Shown here: piece after piece, positions 7,172-13,498 of the stretch | Position numbering within the stretch: the stretch's first letter is position 1 | Layout: each line of letters opens with the position of its first letter | Assembly: GCA_017508895.1 (NCBI GenBank) | Contig: JAFWRA010000227.1 | Coordinates: 1-22,344 of the forward strand | Length of the DNA stretch: 22,344 nt | Direction: 5' to 3' | Source of the DNA: Bacteroidales bacterium | GTDB lineage: Bacteria > Bacteroidota > Bacteroidia > Bacteroidales > F082 | Notes under the pieces: model-generated | Database searches by the model: none | Seen by the model: the letters and a program-made list of their open reading frames with translations, nothing else | Told to the model about the DNA's origin: nothing | Translations under genes and position numbers: made by a program

Positions 7172-7215
7172 TTTCCTCATTTCCTCATTTCCTCACTTGA
7201 ACTATTGTGAGGAAA
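7172..7215 (-). repeat. iteron-like cluster B: three direct and one inverted TTTCCTCA copies
   Basis: TTTCCTCA repeats without spacing at 7172-7179, 7180-7187 and 7188-7195, followed after 12 nt by the inverted copy TGAGGAAA (7208-7215). The last direct copy and the inverted one form a 9-bp stem (7188-7196 with 7207-7215) around a 10-nt loop. Reverse-complemented, the whole block has the same plan as cluster A at 5204-5245: one inverted copy, an 11-12 nt gap, and three direct copies. Confidence 0.75.
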
Positions 7216-7223
7216 CAATTATC

Positions 7224-7412
7224 TCAACCTTTATCTATTTGTTGATATTCCTCTGCAAAGGCTTGGTGAAGCCTGACCACTTCCATCAGCGAAGCCGCGT
7301 ATTCACTGGCTTCAAGGTCATCTTCATGGTCAAGCCTTTCCAAGATTTCTTGTGCCGCCTGTAACTTGCTTTTCATATCAGAAAACAGCTTGTTTTGCTC
7401 TTCTTTGGTCAT
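7224..7412 (-). CDS. hypothetical small helical protein
   Basis: A 62-residue, strongly charged and almost entirely helical protein (MTKEEQNKLFSDMKSKLQAA ... EYQQIDKG). Heptad-like spacing of L, I and A suggests a short coiled coil. The ATG at 7412 is preferred; a GTG at 7436 would add eight residues. I do not recognise a family. It lies immediately downstream of the candidate structured RNA on the same strand and may be read from the promoter at 7648-7655, which would give it a leader of more than 200 nt. It converges on the tandem small genes. It could instead be a chance ORF in the RNA's 3' region. Confidence 0.5.
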   Translation of the reverse strand: MTKEEQNKLFSDMKSKLQAAQEILERLDHEDDLEASEYAASLMEVVRLHQAFAEEYQQIDKG

Positions 7413-7483
7413 TTTCGAGTATTTTGAGCCTCTCACTTATCGTCTTGCACAAAAGAAAGAAGCGTGAGACAATCCGCACCTTC

Positions 7484-7642
7484 GTCAACGGGCTCTGGGG
7501 AACCACTACAACAAAAGTAACGAAAAGCTCACGCCTATCGGCGCGAGCCTTATCGTTCTGTTCCCGTTGTAGTTTGTTGAAATTTCCCAGATTTCGTTGA
7601 CAGGAAGCAGAGCGTAAAGCTCTATTATTTATGTCTTTTTAC
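7484..7642 (-). ncRNA. candidate structured RNA (long extended hairpin)
   Basis: No ORF is convincing here, yet nested complementary segments stack over 118 bases. GTCAACG (7484-7490) pairs with CGTTGAC (7595-7601). CTGGGGAA (7495-7502) pairs with TTCCCAG (7584-7590), with one bulge. ACTACAAC (7505-7512) pairs with GTTGTAGT (7566-7573). AACGA (7519-7523) pairs with TCGTT (7553-7557). A terminal 9-position stem joins 7527-7535 and 7540-7548 with a 4-nt loop; its one non-Watson-Crick position is U·G on the minus strand but A·C on the plus strand. A separate 5-bp hairpin sits at 7609-7623. A minus-strand TAAATTTG promoter box precedes it. The 5' end is estimated and the 3' end is unknown. It could be a free RNA or the leader of the 7224-7412 gene. 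Confidence 0.55.
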
Positions 7643-7647
7643 GGCTG

Positions 7648-7655
7648 CAAATTTA
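7648..7655 (-). promoter_or_regulatory. -7 promoter box for the candidate RNA
   Basis: On the minus strand this reads TAAATTTG, matching TAnnTTTG. No TTG occurs exactly 19 nt upstream, so only the -7 element is supported. Transcription would begin near 7642. Confidence 0.5.
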
Positions 7656-7672
7656 CAACTTTTATCCAACTA

Positions 7673-8014
7673 TCATAGTCTTTCTCTTAGTCTATACATC
7701 GTATCGTGGACGGCTTGAAGTTGTGCCTCAGCAAATGATTTGATTTCTTCGCAATCAAATCTCTCTATCTTCTCGCCATCAATACTATAATGATAGCCAT
7801 AGAAAAGGACGGTGTCCGTGTCGTTTTTGCTGACAGGGTCTATGCCGAATGACATTCCATGCTCAAAAAGCAAGAGGTCATATAGATCTATCCAATCTCC
7901 TGTTGTTACGGCAGAGCGCTTCCTTAATTCATCTATTATCTCGGGGCAAGCACTAAGCATCTCTTTCAACGCATCGTTAGTGCATTTCCTATGTTCTTTT
8001 TTAGCTTTTTTCAT
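7673..8014 (-). CDS. hypothetical protein downstream of the MmeI-like enzyme
   Basis: A 113-residue protein starting at the ATG at 8014; a TTG-initiated form from 8044 would only add residues encoded by the upstream hairpin. The N-terminus is very basic (MKKAKKEHRKC), followed by a helical, acidic body (NDALKEMLSACPEIIDELRKR), then a mixed region with DLYDLLLFEHGMSFGIDPVS and a C-terminal helix ending in RLRERL. No family is recognised and there is no membrane segment. It begins 46 bp after the MmeI-like gene on the same strand, so it is probably cotranscribed. A role as an accessory or control protein of that enzyme is possible from position only. Confidence 0.7.
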   Translation of the reverse strand: MKKAKKEHRKCTNDALKEMLSACPEIIDELRKRSAVTTGDWIDLYDLLLFEHGMSFGIDPVSKNDTDTVLFYGYHYSIDGEKIERFDCEEIKSFAEAQLQAVHDTMYRLRERL

Positions 8015-8032
8015 ATTGTTACGTTCTTTTCT

Positions 8033-8049
8033 CCCCCTTTGCAAGGGGG
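8033..8049. other. GC hairpin between the MmeI-like gene and its downstream gene
   Basis: CCCCCTT (8033-8039) pairs with AAGGGGG (8043-8049) around a 3-nt loop. In the minus-strand message it comes about 19 nt before the ATG at 8014, and its 3' arm is the purine-rich GGGGG leader, so it could hide a ribosome-binding region or reduce expression of the downstream gene. It lacks a terminator T-tract on that strand. Confidence 0.45.
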
Positions 8050-8060
8050 GGCAAGCAGTC

Positions 8061-10865
8061 TCACTTCACCATCCCCTGATACAGCTTAAACAGCTCCGCC
8101 ACGCATTGGCTCTCCGTCATCTTCAAGTCGAAACCATACGCTGCCATCACCGCCCTATCGTTCTCCTGATGAGCGCGGCGAAGTTCCATTGGCATTGTTA
8201 GTTCATCATAAAGGTCAGCCAAAGAAGCTTTAGGATATAATGAGCGGGCATCCAAAATGGCCTGAGCGGTCTTTTCAATTCTTTCTTTTTGAGCATCTGT
8301 TATCGATGGCCATGGGAAATTATTATAAACAACATCTTTGGAATACCGATAGTCACTTTTCAGCCTTCCACACACGGCACGCATCCATGCCATGTGTACA
8401 TTAGAGACCAAAATGCCAAAATGGTATATGGAAGCATCTGGAATAAGCTTAACAAGATTATTTGTTACGACTTCATTTGCAATATAACCCATTGGCACAT
8501 ATCTGCGTCTTTCTGACGAGACTTCAGGTACTAAGAGATTAAAATGCTTCACACCATCTTCATAAAGAGGCACACCATACTCATCCAGTTTAGGAATATT
8601 AGGCTGAGTGCGTTGAGCATATAAATGAGGCGTTTCGGCAAACTTCCTGATTGCTGCAGCTGGACTCTTTAACCTTGCTTCTTTACATGCAGCAATGCGT
8701 TCCAATACGGCTGGCATTCTTCGTAATTCATCTGGACTAATCCCATCCAACCATAATGTATAGCGCAGTTTGTCATTCAGCAATGGTTTGTTATTGATCA
8801 ACTCAGCTCCACCGATAAGAGTATGCATCCATCGCCTTGCTTTTGGCTCTCGTTTGAGGAATTCATCCTTTTCTTCTTTGGTGAAAATCAGACAACCGCC
8901 ATCAGCAGGCTTGTTGCCATAAATCATCGCAGGAACATTGCACAAAGGCTTGTTTCGGCTGCTGACAATCATACTTGGAGCATCGACTAGATATGCATTT
9001 ATATTGTGACATTCTACAGGTCCTCCATCATTGTATAAATACTTGTGTTTGCGCTCATTGTGTGAAAAACCAATGATAACACAGTGAACGTGGGCTTTCT
9101 CGCTTGCCTCGCTATCCCATCTGAATGTTGGCCAGGCAAAATTGATTTGAACATCTAAAGATTCCCACATTCGGCCAACCGTTTCACCTTGGGTAATACT
9201 ATTTGTCGAAACAAAAGCGCATTCAACATCAGTTCCTCTGGTGTACTCACAAGCCTTTTTGAACCAACAACTCACATAATCAATGTTCTTAATGCCAGGA
9301 TAAAGCACTTCAACATCTTCTTTCTGTTCCGCAGTCATAAATGTAAATCCCACAAACGGCGGATTGCCCATGATATAATCCAGCTTTTCCGCTGGTACCA
9401 CATCGTTCCAATCCACCCGCAGCGCGTTGCCCTCCTTGATATTCGCGTAGCTCTTCAGCGGCAAAAAGTCAATGTCATGCTGCACAATCTGTTCCGTCTT
9501 GGTCAGCATCTGAGCTTCCGAAATCCACAGCGCGGTAGTGGCCACTGTCACAGCAAAGTCATTAATCTCGATGCCGTAGAACTGGTGGATGCTCACCTTA
9601 ATAGGATCCAGGAAGGCCCCAATCTGGTACTGGCCATGATACCGCTCACGGATAGCCTCGTTCTCCAACCTTCGCAAGCTCAGGTAAGTCTCGGTCAGGA
9701 AGTTGCCGCTGCCACAGGCAGGGTCGAGGAAGGTCAGCGAAGCCAATTTGTCCTGGTACTCATCGAGACGACGCAGGCGCGTCTTCTCCACCTTCTCTTC
9801 CAATATCCCATCCAGCTCGCTACGAAGGTCGTTCAGGAAGAGCGGGTCAATCACCTTATGGATATTCTCTATCGAGGTGTAATGCATACCCCCGCTGCGC
9901 CTTGTTTCTGGGTTCAATGTGCTCTCAAACACAGCCCCGAAGATGGTGGGCGAAATCTCGCTCCAGTCGAAATCAAGGCTTGCGTTCTGGAGAAGCGTCT
10001 GTTTCAGTTCCTCGGTGAATTGAGGTATCTCAATCGCCTCTTCAAACAGTCCACCGTTGGTATAGGGGAAAGCCTTCAGGTCTTCCTTAAGGTACTTGCT
10101 GCGTTTCTCCAAAGGCGTGTTGAGCACCTCAAAGAGGTCGCTCAATGCCCGCCGTATATCATCGGCATCGTAACGCGAAAGGAAGTCGTGGAACTGGTCA
10201 TGCCTGAACACTCCGGCATCCTCGGCATACAGGCAGAACACGATACGCACACACAGGATGTTCAGCCAACGCAAGGCCTCAGGCGAATTGTCGTCATACT
10301 GCTTCAGCAGCGCATCATAGATGCGGCCAACAATCTCGCCGGCCTTCATCGACACCTGCATCTCTTTGGAAATATGCTCACTCTTCAAGTCCACGAGAAA
10401 CTGTAAGCGGTAATACTCCTTGCCCAGGTTCTCCAACAGGATCTGCTCAGGCTCGCCATTAGGCTGTTCCATGTCATAGACCAGGAACTCGGAAAAATTG
10501 CAGGTGACAATCCAACGCGGATGTTGAGATAGCGGCATATTGGCCACATATTTCTTCGCTTGCTGGAAAGGATTCAGCACGGAGCCATCGCTTTGCGGGA
10601 TGCCCTTCCTCAAATCCTTGTTGATGGATTTCTGCTCAATCAGCACCCTCGTCGATGGAATGTGGCCATCGATGAAGTTGGTGGAGTCCACCATGCTACT
10701 CACTTGCTCTTCATAGCGGATGAAGGAGGGCAAATCCTCCACGCCATACACATTGCTTAATAAGTCGGCCCAAAACAGCTGGGACTCGCCGCGCTCATAT
10801 CCGCGACCCTTCCACCGCTCGGCAAACGCCGCCGCTGCAGCAGCTTGTTGTTTCTCGTTTTTCAT
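8061..10865 (-). CDS. MmeI-like single-chain restriction-modification enzyme (type IIL/IIG-like)
   Basis: A 934-residue protein with the MmeI layout and length (MmeI is about 920). The N-terminal nuclease has D66, then E77-x-K79 (the D-x10-ExK signature, in FIDGHIPSTR and LIEQK). A helical spacer at about 170-350 follows. The gamma-type adenine methyltransferase has motif I DPACGSGNF from D381 and motif IV NPPF at 501-504. A target-recognition region at about 600-850 and a short helical C-terminus complete it. Such enzymes use S-adenosylmethionine to methylate adenine on one strand of an asymmetric site and cut unmodified DNA about 20 bp away. No separate specificity or methylase gene is needed. 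All key residues are intact, so it should be active. It is transcribed divergently from the AAA ATPase gene. Confidence 0.93.
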   Translation of the reverse strand: MKNEKQQAAAAAAFAERWKGRGYERGESQLFWADLLSNVYGVEDLPSFIRYEEQVSSMVDSTNFIDGHIPSTRVLIEQKSINKDLRKGIPQSDGSVLNPFQQAKKYVANMPLSQHPRWIVTCNFSEFLVYDMEQPNGEPEQILLENLGKEYYRLQFLVDLKSEHISKEMQVSMKAGEIVGRIYDALLKQYDDNSPEALRWLNILCVRIVFCLYAEDAGVFRHDQFHDFLSRYDADDIRRALSDLFEVLNTPLEKRSKYLKEDLKAFPYTNGGLFEEAIEIPQFTEELKQTLLQNASLDFDWSEISPTIFGAVFESTLNPETRRSGGMHYTSIENIHKVIDPLFLNDLRSELDGILEEKVEKTRLRRLDEYQDKLASLTFLDPACGSGNFLTETYLSLRRLENEAIRERYHGQYQIGAFLDPIKVSIHQFYGIEINDFAVTVATTALWISEAQMLTKTEQIVQHDIDFLPLKSYANIKEGNALRVDWNDVVPAEKLDYIMGNPPFVGFTFMTAEQKEDVEVLYPGIKNIDYVSCWFKKACEYTRGTDVECAFVSTNSITQGETVGRMWESLDVQINFAWPTFRWDSEASEKAHVHCVIIGFSHNERKHKYLYNDGGPVECHNINAYLVDAPSMIVSSRNKPLCNVPAMIYGNKPADGGCLIFTKEEKDEFLKREPKARRWMHTLIGGAELINNKPLLNDKLRYTLWLDGISPDELRRMPAVLERIAACKEARLKSPAAAIRKFAETPHLYAQRTQPNIPKLDEYGVPLYEDGVKHFNLLVPEVSSERRRYVPMGYIANEVVTNNLVKLIPDASIYHFGILVSNVHMAWMRAVCGRLKSDYRYSKDVVYNNFPWPSITDAQKERIEKTAQAILDARSLYPKASLADLYDELTMPMELRRAHQENDRAVMAAYGFDLKMTESQCVAELFKLYQGMVK

Positions 10866-10869
10866 GCCG

Positions 10870-10877
10870 CAAATATA
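10870..10877 (-). promoter_or_regulatory. -7 promoter box for the MmeI-like gene
   Basis: On the minus strand this reads TATATTTG, ending only 4 nt before the ATG at 10865. If used, transcription would start at or very near the start codon, giving a leaderless message. No TTG is found 19 nt upstream. Confidence 0.5.
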
Positions 10878-10897
10878 AGGTTTATTCTCAAAACTCC

Positions 10898-10927
10898 TTG
10901 CGGTTTAGAATAAAAACCCTACTTTTG
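10898..10927 (+). promoter_or_regulatory. promoter of the AAA ATPase gene
   Basis: TTG (10898-10900), a 19-nt spacer, then TACTTTTG (10920-10927): a full match to the Bacteroidetes consensus. It lies 41 nt before the ATG at 10969, and is followed by a palindrome in the leader. Confidence 0.8.
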
Positions 10928-10940
10928 CATCCGATAAAAC

Positions 10941-10954
10941 TGTCACATGTGACA
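10941..10954. promoter_or_regulatory. palindromic operator candidate TGTCACATGTGACA
   Basis: A perfect 14-bp palindrome starting 14 nt after the -7 box of the AAA gene, near or just after the expected transcription start. Perfect symmetry without T-tracts suggests a homodimeric regulator site rather than a terminator. It partly resembles Crp/Fnr-type half sites (TGTGA/TCACA), in reversed order. The regulator is not identified. Confidence 0.5.
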
Positions 10955-10968
10955 CAAAAACCGAATAA

Positions 10969-12222
10969 ATGGAAATCAAACGAGACTTATATTTGCAGAA
11001 GCTGATTGACCGTCGGCACAATGGATTGATTAAAGTCGTGACTGGTGTCCGCCGATGCGGAAAATCATACCTGGTGTTCAACCTGTTCACCAAATACTTG
11101 AAATCAATCGGCGTGGACGACGATCATATAATCAAGGTGAATCTGGAGGACCGCAGAAACAAGAAGCTCCGCAATCCTGATGCACTCCTTGAATATCTTG
11201 ACGGAAAGTTTGTCGACGAGCAGATGCACTACATCCTGCTCGATGAGGTGCAGATGGTGGATGAGTTCGTGGATGTGCTGAATAGTTATCTCGATGTTCC
11301 CAATGCGGACGTGTACGTGACCGGCTCAAATGCCCGCTTCCTCTCAAAGGATGTAATCACCGAGTTCCGTGGCCGAGGCGACGAGGTAAAGATTTATCCC
11401 CTCTCGTTTGCTGAGTTCATGACCGCATACAACGGAAGCACACAATTGGGCTTGGACGAATACATGACATTCGGAGGCCTTCCCCTGATACTCACCTATA
11501 AGACGGAAGAGCAGAAATCAGCATATCTGAAGAACCTGTTTGAAGAGACCTATATCAAGGACATCAAGGAGCGTTATCAGATCAGGCACGAAGAAGAGTT
11601 TGAAGAACTGCTCAACATCATTTCTTCGTCCATCGGAAGCCTCACCAACCCCACCAAGCTGTCCAAGACCTTCAAAAGCGTGAAGCAAGTGACCATCGAC
11701 CCCGAAACCATCAAGAACTATCTCGAATACCTTTGCGACTCGTTTCTTGTGTCAAAGGCCATGCGCTATGATGTCAAAGGCAAGAAGTATATCGACACCC
11801 CGTCAAAGTATTATTTCTCCGACATGGGATTGCGCAACGCTCGCATCAATTTCCGTCAGGACGAAAAGACCCACATAATGGAAAACGTCATCTACAATGA
11901 GCTGTTGATTCGAGGCTTCAACGTTGATGTGGGGGTCGTCCCCGTGGTCATCCGCGACGATAACGGCAAGCAAAAGCGTTCCCAACTGGAGATTGACTTT
12001 GTATGCAACCAAGGCAGCAAACGCTATTATATCCAATCGGCCTTCCGCATGAACAGCGAGAGCAAGGAGCAACAAGAGCAAGCCTCGTTGACCAAGGTAA
12101 ACGATTCATTCAAAAAGATCATCATCACTGGCGAGGAAAGCCTCGTCCATCGCAACGAGCAAGGCATCACCACGATGAGCATCTACGACTTCCTACTTAA
12201 TCCCAATGCCTTGGAGTTATAA
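10969..12222 (+). CDS. AAA_14 / DUF4143 ATPase
   Basis: A 417-residue protein of the common AAA_14 plus DUF4143 type. It has a Walker A GVRRCGKS at 26-33 and a Walker B YILLDEVQ with D92 and E93. A TGSNARFLS sensor segment and FRGRGDEVKIYPLSFAEF follow. A winged-helix DUF4143 part includes the nuclease-like block ENVIYNEL (from 305), EIDFV (from 341) and YYIQSAF. That block resembles PD-(D/E)xK folds, but the ExK lysine is replaced by IQ, as is usual in this family, so nuclease activity is doubtful. The cellular role of these widespread ATPases is unsettled, and they are often found in accessory regions. The gene is monocistronic, with its own promoter, palindromic leader and terminator, between two restriction systems. 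Confidence 0.9.
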   Translation: MEIKRDLYLQKLIDRRHNGLIKVVTGVRRCGKSYLVFNLFTKYLKSIGVDDDHIIKVNLEDRRNKKLRNPDALLEYLDGKFVDEQMHYILLDEVQMVDEFVDVLNSYLDVPNADVYVTGSNARFLSKDVITEFRGRGDEVKIYPLSFAEFMTAYNGSTQLGLDEYMTFGGLPLILTYKTEEQKSAYLKNLFEETYIKDIKERYQIRHEEEFEELLNIISSSIGSLTNPTKLSKTFKSVKQVTIDPETIKNYLEYLCDSFLVSKAMRYDVKGKKYIDTPSKYYFSDMGLRNARINFRQDEKTHIMENVIYNELLIRGFNVDVGVVPVVIRDDNGKQKRSQLEIDFVCNQGSKRYYIQSAFRMNSESKEQQEQASLTKVNDSFKKIIITGEESLVHRNEQGITTMSIYDFLLNPNALEL

Positions 12223-12274
12223 AATCTAAGCTCCATCCGTCCTATAAGTCCTTCCATCGCATACAAGTAAAGCA

Positions 12275-12305
12275 AAGCCCCGAGCATCTGGGATGTCCGG
12301 GGCTT
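12275..12305. terminator. bidirectional terminator
   Basis: A 14-position stem (AAGCCCCGAGCATC / GATGTCCGGGGCTT, one mismatch and one G·U) with a 3-nt loop. T-rich sequence follows on both strands. It lies between the AAA ATPase gene (plus) and the end of the 12364-12723 gene (minus). A smaller 6-bp hairpin, CCTATC/GATAGG, is at 12318-12334. Confidence 0.75.
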
Positions 12306-12363
12306 CTTGATATTTTGCCTATCCTTATGATAGGAGAATCTGTGATGCGGCATAAGCCACAAA

Positions 12364-12723
12364 TCAGCTACTGTGTCGCTCCAAATCCTCTAACACAATC
12401 TCACACTGCGCTACACCATCCCTGACAACCCAATGCACGGATTCAACCTCACCAACAGTATCAAAGCATAATCCCTCCCATAATTGATCCTTCGTTGGTT
12501 TTGGTTTCGTCTCTTGCTTTCTTGGATTAATATACCATTCGGCCAAGTCGCGCGGCAGAAACTCACAATAATCAAACAGGTCGTCATTGTTTATGATGGC
12601 TTCCTTCACGGGATCCCAATCAACTGACACAAATTCCCCAACTCTGGGCGCACATGGAAACTCTGCATCAAGATGGTAACGGAAAGAACAGCCATTGTTC
12701 TTAATATACATACTTACTTTCAT
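12364..12723 (-). CDS. hypothetical protein
   Basis: A 119-residue protein starting MKVSMYIKNNGCSFRYHLDA, with strand-rich N- and C-terminal parts (FVSVDWDPV; ESVHWVVRDGVAQCEIVLEDL) and an acidic, proline- and lysine-containing middle. It looks like a small soluble beta-rich protein. I do not recognise a family. It is the last gene of the minus-strand run that starts with McrB, but a TATTTTTG box just upstream (12741-12748) suggests it can also be transcribed alone. Its position does not prove any link to restriction. Confidence 0.65.
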   Translation of the reverse strand: MKVSMYIKNNGCSFRYHLDAEFPCAPRVGEFVSVDWDPVKEAIINNDDLFDYCEFLPRDLAEWYINPRKQETKPKPTKDQLWEGLCFDTVGEVESVHWVVRDGVAQCEIVLEDLERHSS

Positions 12724-12740
12724 ATCGCTGAAATTTTTGA

Positions 12741-12748
12741 CAAAAATA
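12741..12748 (-). promoter_or_regulatory. -7 promoter box for the 12364-12723 gene
   Basis: The minus strand reads TATTTTTG, matching TAnnTTTG, 17 nt before the ATG at 12723. No -33 element at standard spacing is visible. Confidence 0.5.
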
Positions 12749-12769
12749 CATTTTAGAAGTTTTCATTAT

Positions 12770-13486
12770 CTAATCTTCGTTATTATCCTCATACTTCTCC
12801 ACCTTCTCGCAAACAACTTCTTCGCTGGTGATTGTAACTCCTACACCATCCAGAGAACATTCAACAAAACAGTTATACATGCGGAACTTCATTTCATATA
12901 GATACGGCAGCTCAAATGCCCCCTTCATTTCCACCGCATCAATGAATCGAAATGTTGCGATACACTCATAATTGATATTGATTCGCAATACTACTTCATT
13001 TCGTTTCCATGTTAAGTCATAGATTTCTGCATCATGGAACTGACATCTGTTTGTGTAGTCATACCCTAAGAATTCGTTTATCTTTTCAAGACCTTTCACC
13101 TTAGATGCAGCAGTTGACGTAACAACTTCTTTGCAATTGTTTTCCGCTTGTTCGTAACGTGCAAACTCTAAACTCTTTTCTATTTCCTTCATCTTCTTTG
13201 TCGGAACATCCATCCCCATCGAAGCAAGTCGCTTGAAACCTTCTAAAGCCTCTTCCAAGAATGGAATCCTGTCGTATGGTGAAGAATACGGCGACATCCC
13301 ACAATAGATGCGATAACACAGGTCGGGATAGCATTCTACTGATTTATGCTCTTGCAACAAATCGTATGCAACCCGAAAATAGGCATTCGCTCTATCATAC
13401 TTGTATTGCTTCAAGAGCTTCATACCATACTCATAATACTTAACTCCAACCTCCTTTGAATCCATGTCTATGCCTATTTTCTCCAT
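12770..13486 (-). CDS. hypothetical protein encoded after McrC, helical repeat plus beta domain
   Basis: A 238-residue protein. The N-terminal half (about 8-125) is helical with a TPR-like look (YYEYGMKLLKQYKYDRANAY, then FRVAYDLLQEH and FLEEALEGFKRLASMG). The C-terminal part (about 145-230) is strand-rich and begins QFHDAEIYDLTWKRNEVVLR, a pattern seen in small uncharacterised beta domains. No catalytic motif is evident and there is no signal peptide. It starts 12 bp after the McrC stop codon on the same strand, so it is almost certainly cotranscribed with McrBC. That makes it a candidate third component or regulator; a role in DNA recognition, complex assembly or immunity-like control cannot be told apart from sequence. 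Confidence 0.72.
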   Translation of the reverse strand: MEKIGIDMDSKEVGVKYYEYGMKLLKQYKYDRANAYFRVAYDLLQEHKSVECYPDLCYRIYCGMSPYSSPYDRIPFLEEALEGFKRLASMGMDVPTKKMKEIEKSLEFARYEQAENNCKEVVTSTAASKVKGLEKINEFLGYDYTNRCQFHDAEIYDLTWKRNEVVLRININYECIATFRFIDAVEMKGAFELPYLYEMKFRMYNCFVECSLDGVGVTITSEEVVCEKVEKYEDNNED

Positions 13487-13498
13487 TGTACAATAGAT

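Noticed and set aside
7484..7642. Identification of the structured RNA as 6S RNA or a retron RNA
   Set aside because: The long bulged hairpin looks superficially similar, but no reverse transcriptase is nearby and no diagnostic 6S sequence could be verified.
9189..10406. Plus-strand open frame of 405 residues
   Set aside because: It lies antisense to the methyltransferase and spacer parts of the MmeI-like gene, which has full catalytic motifs.
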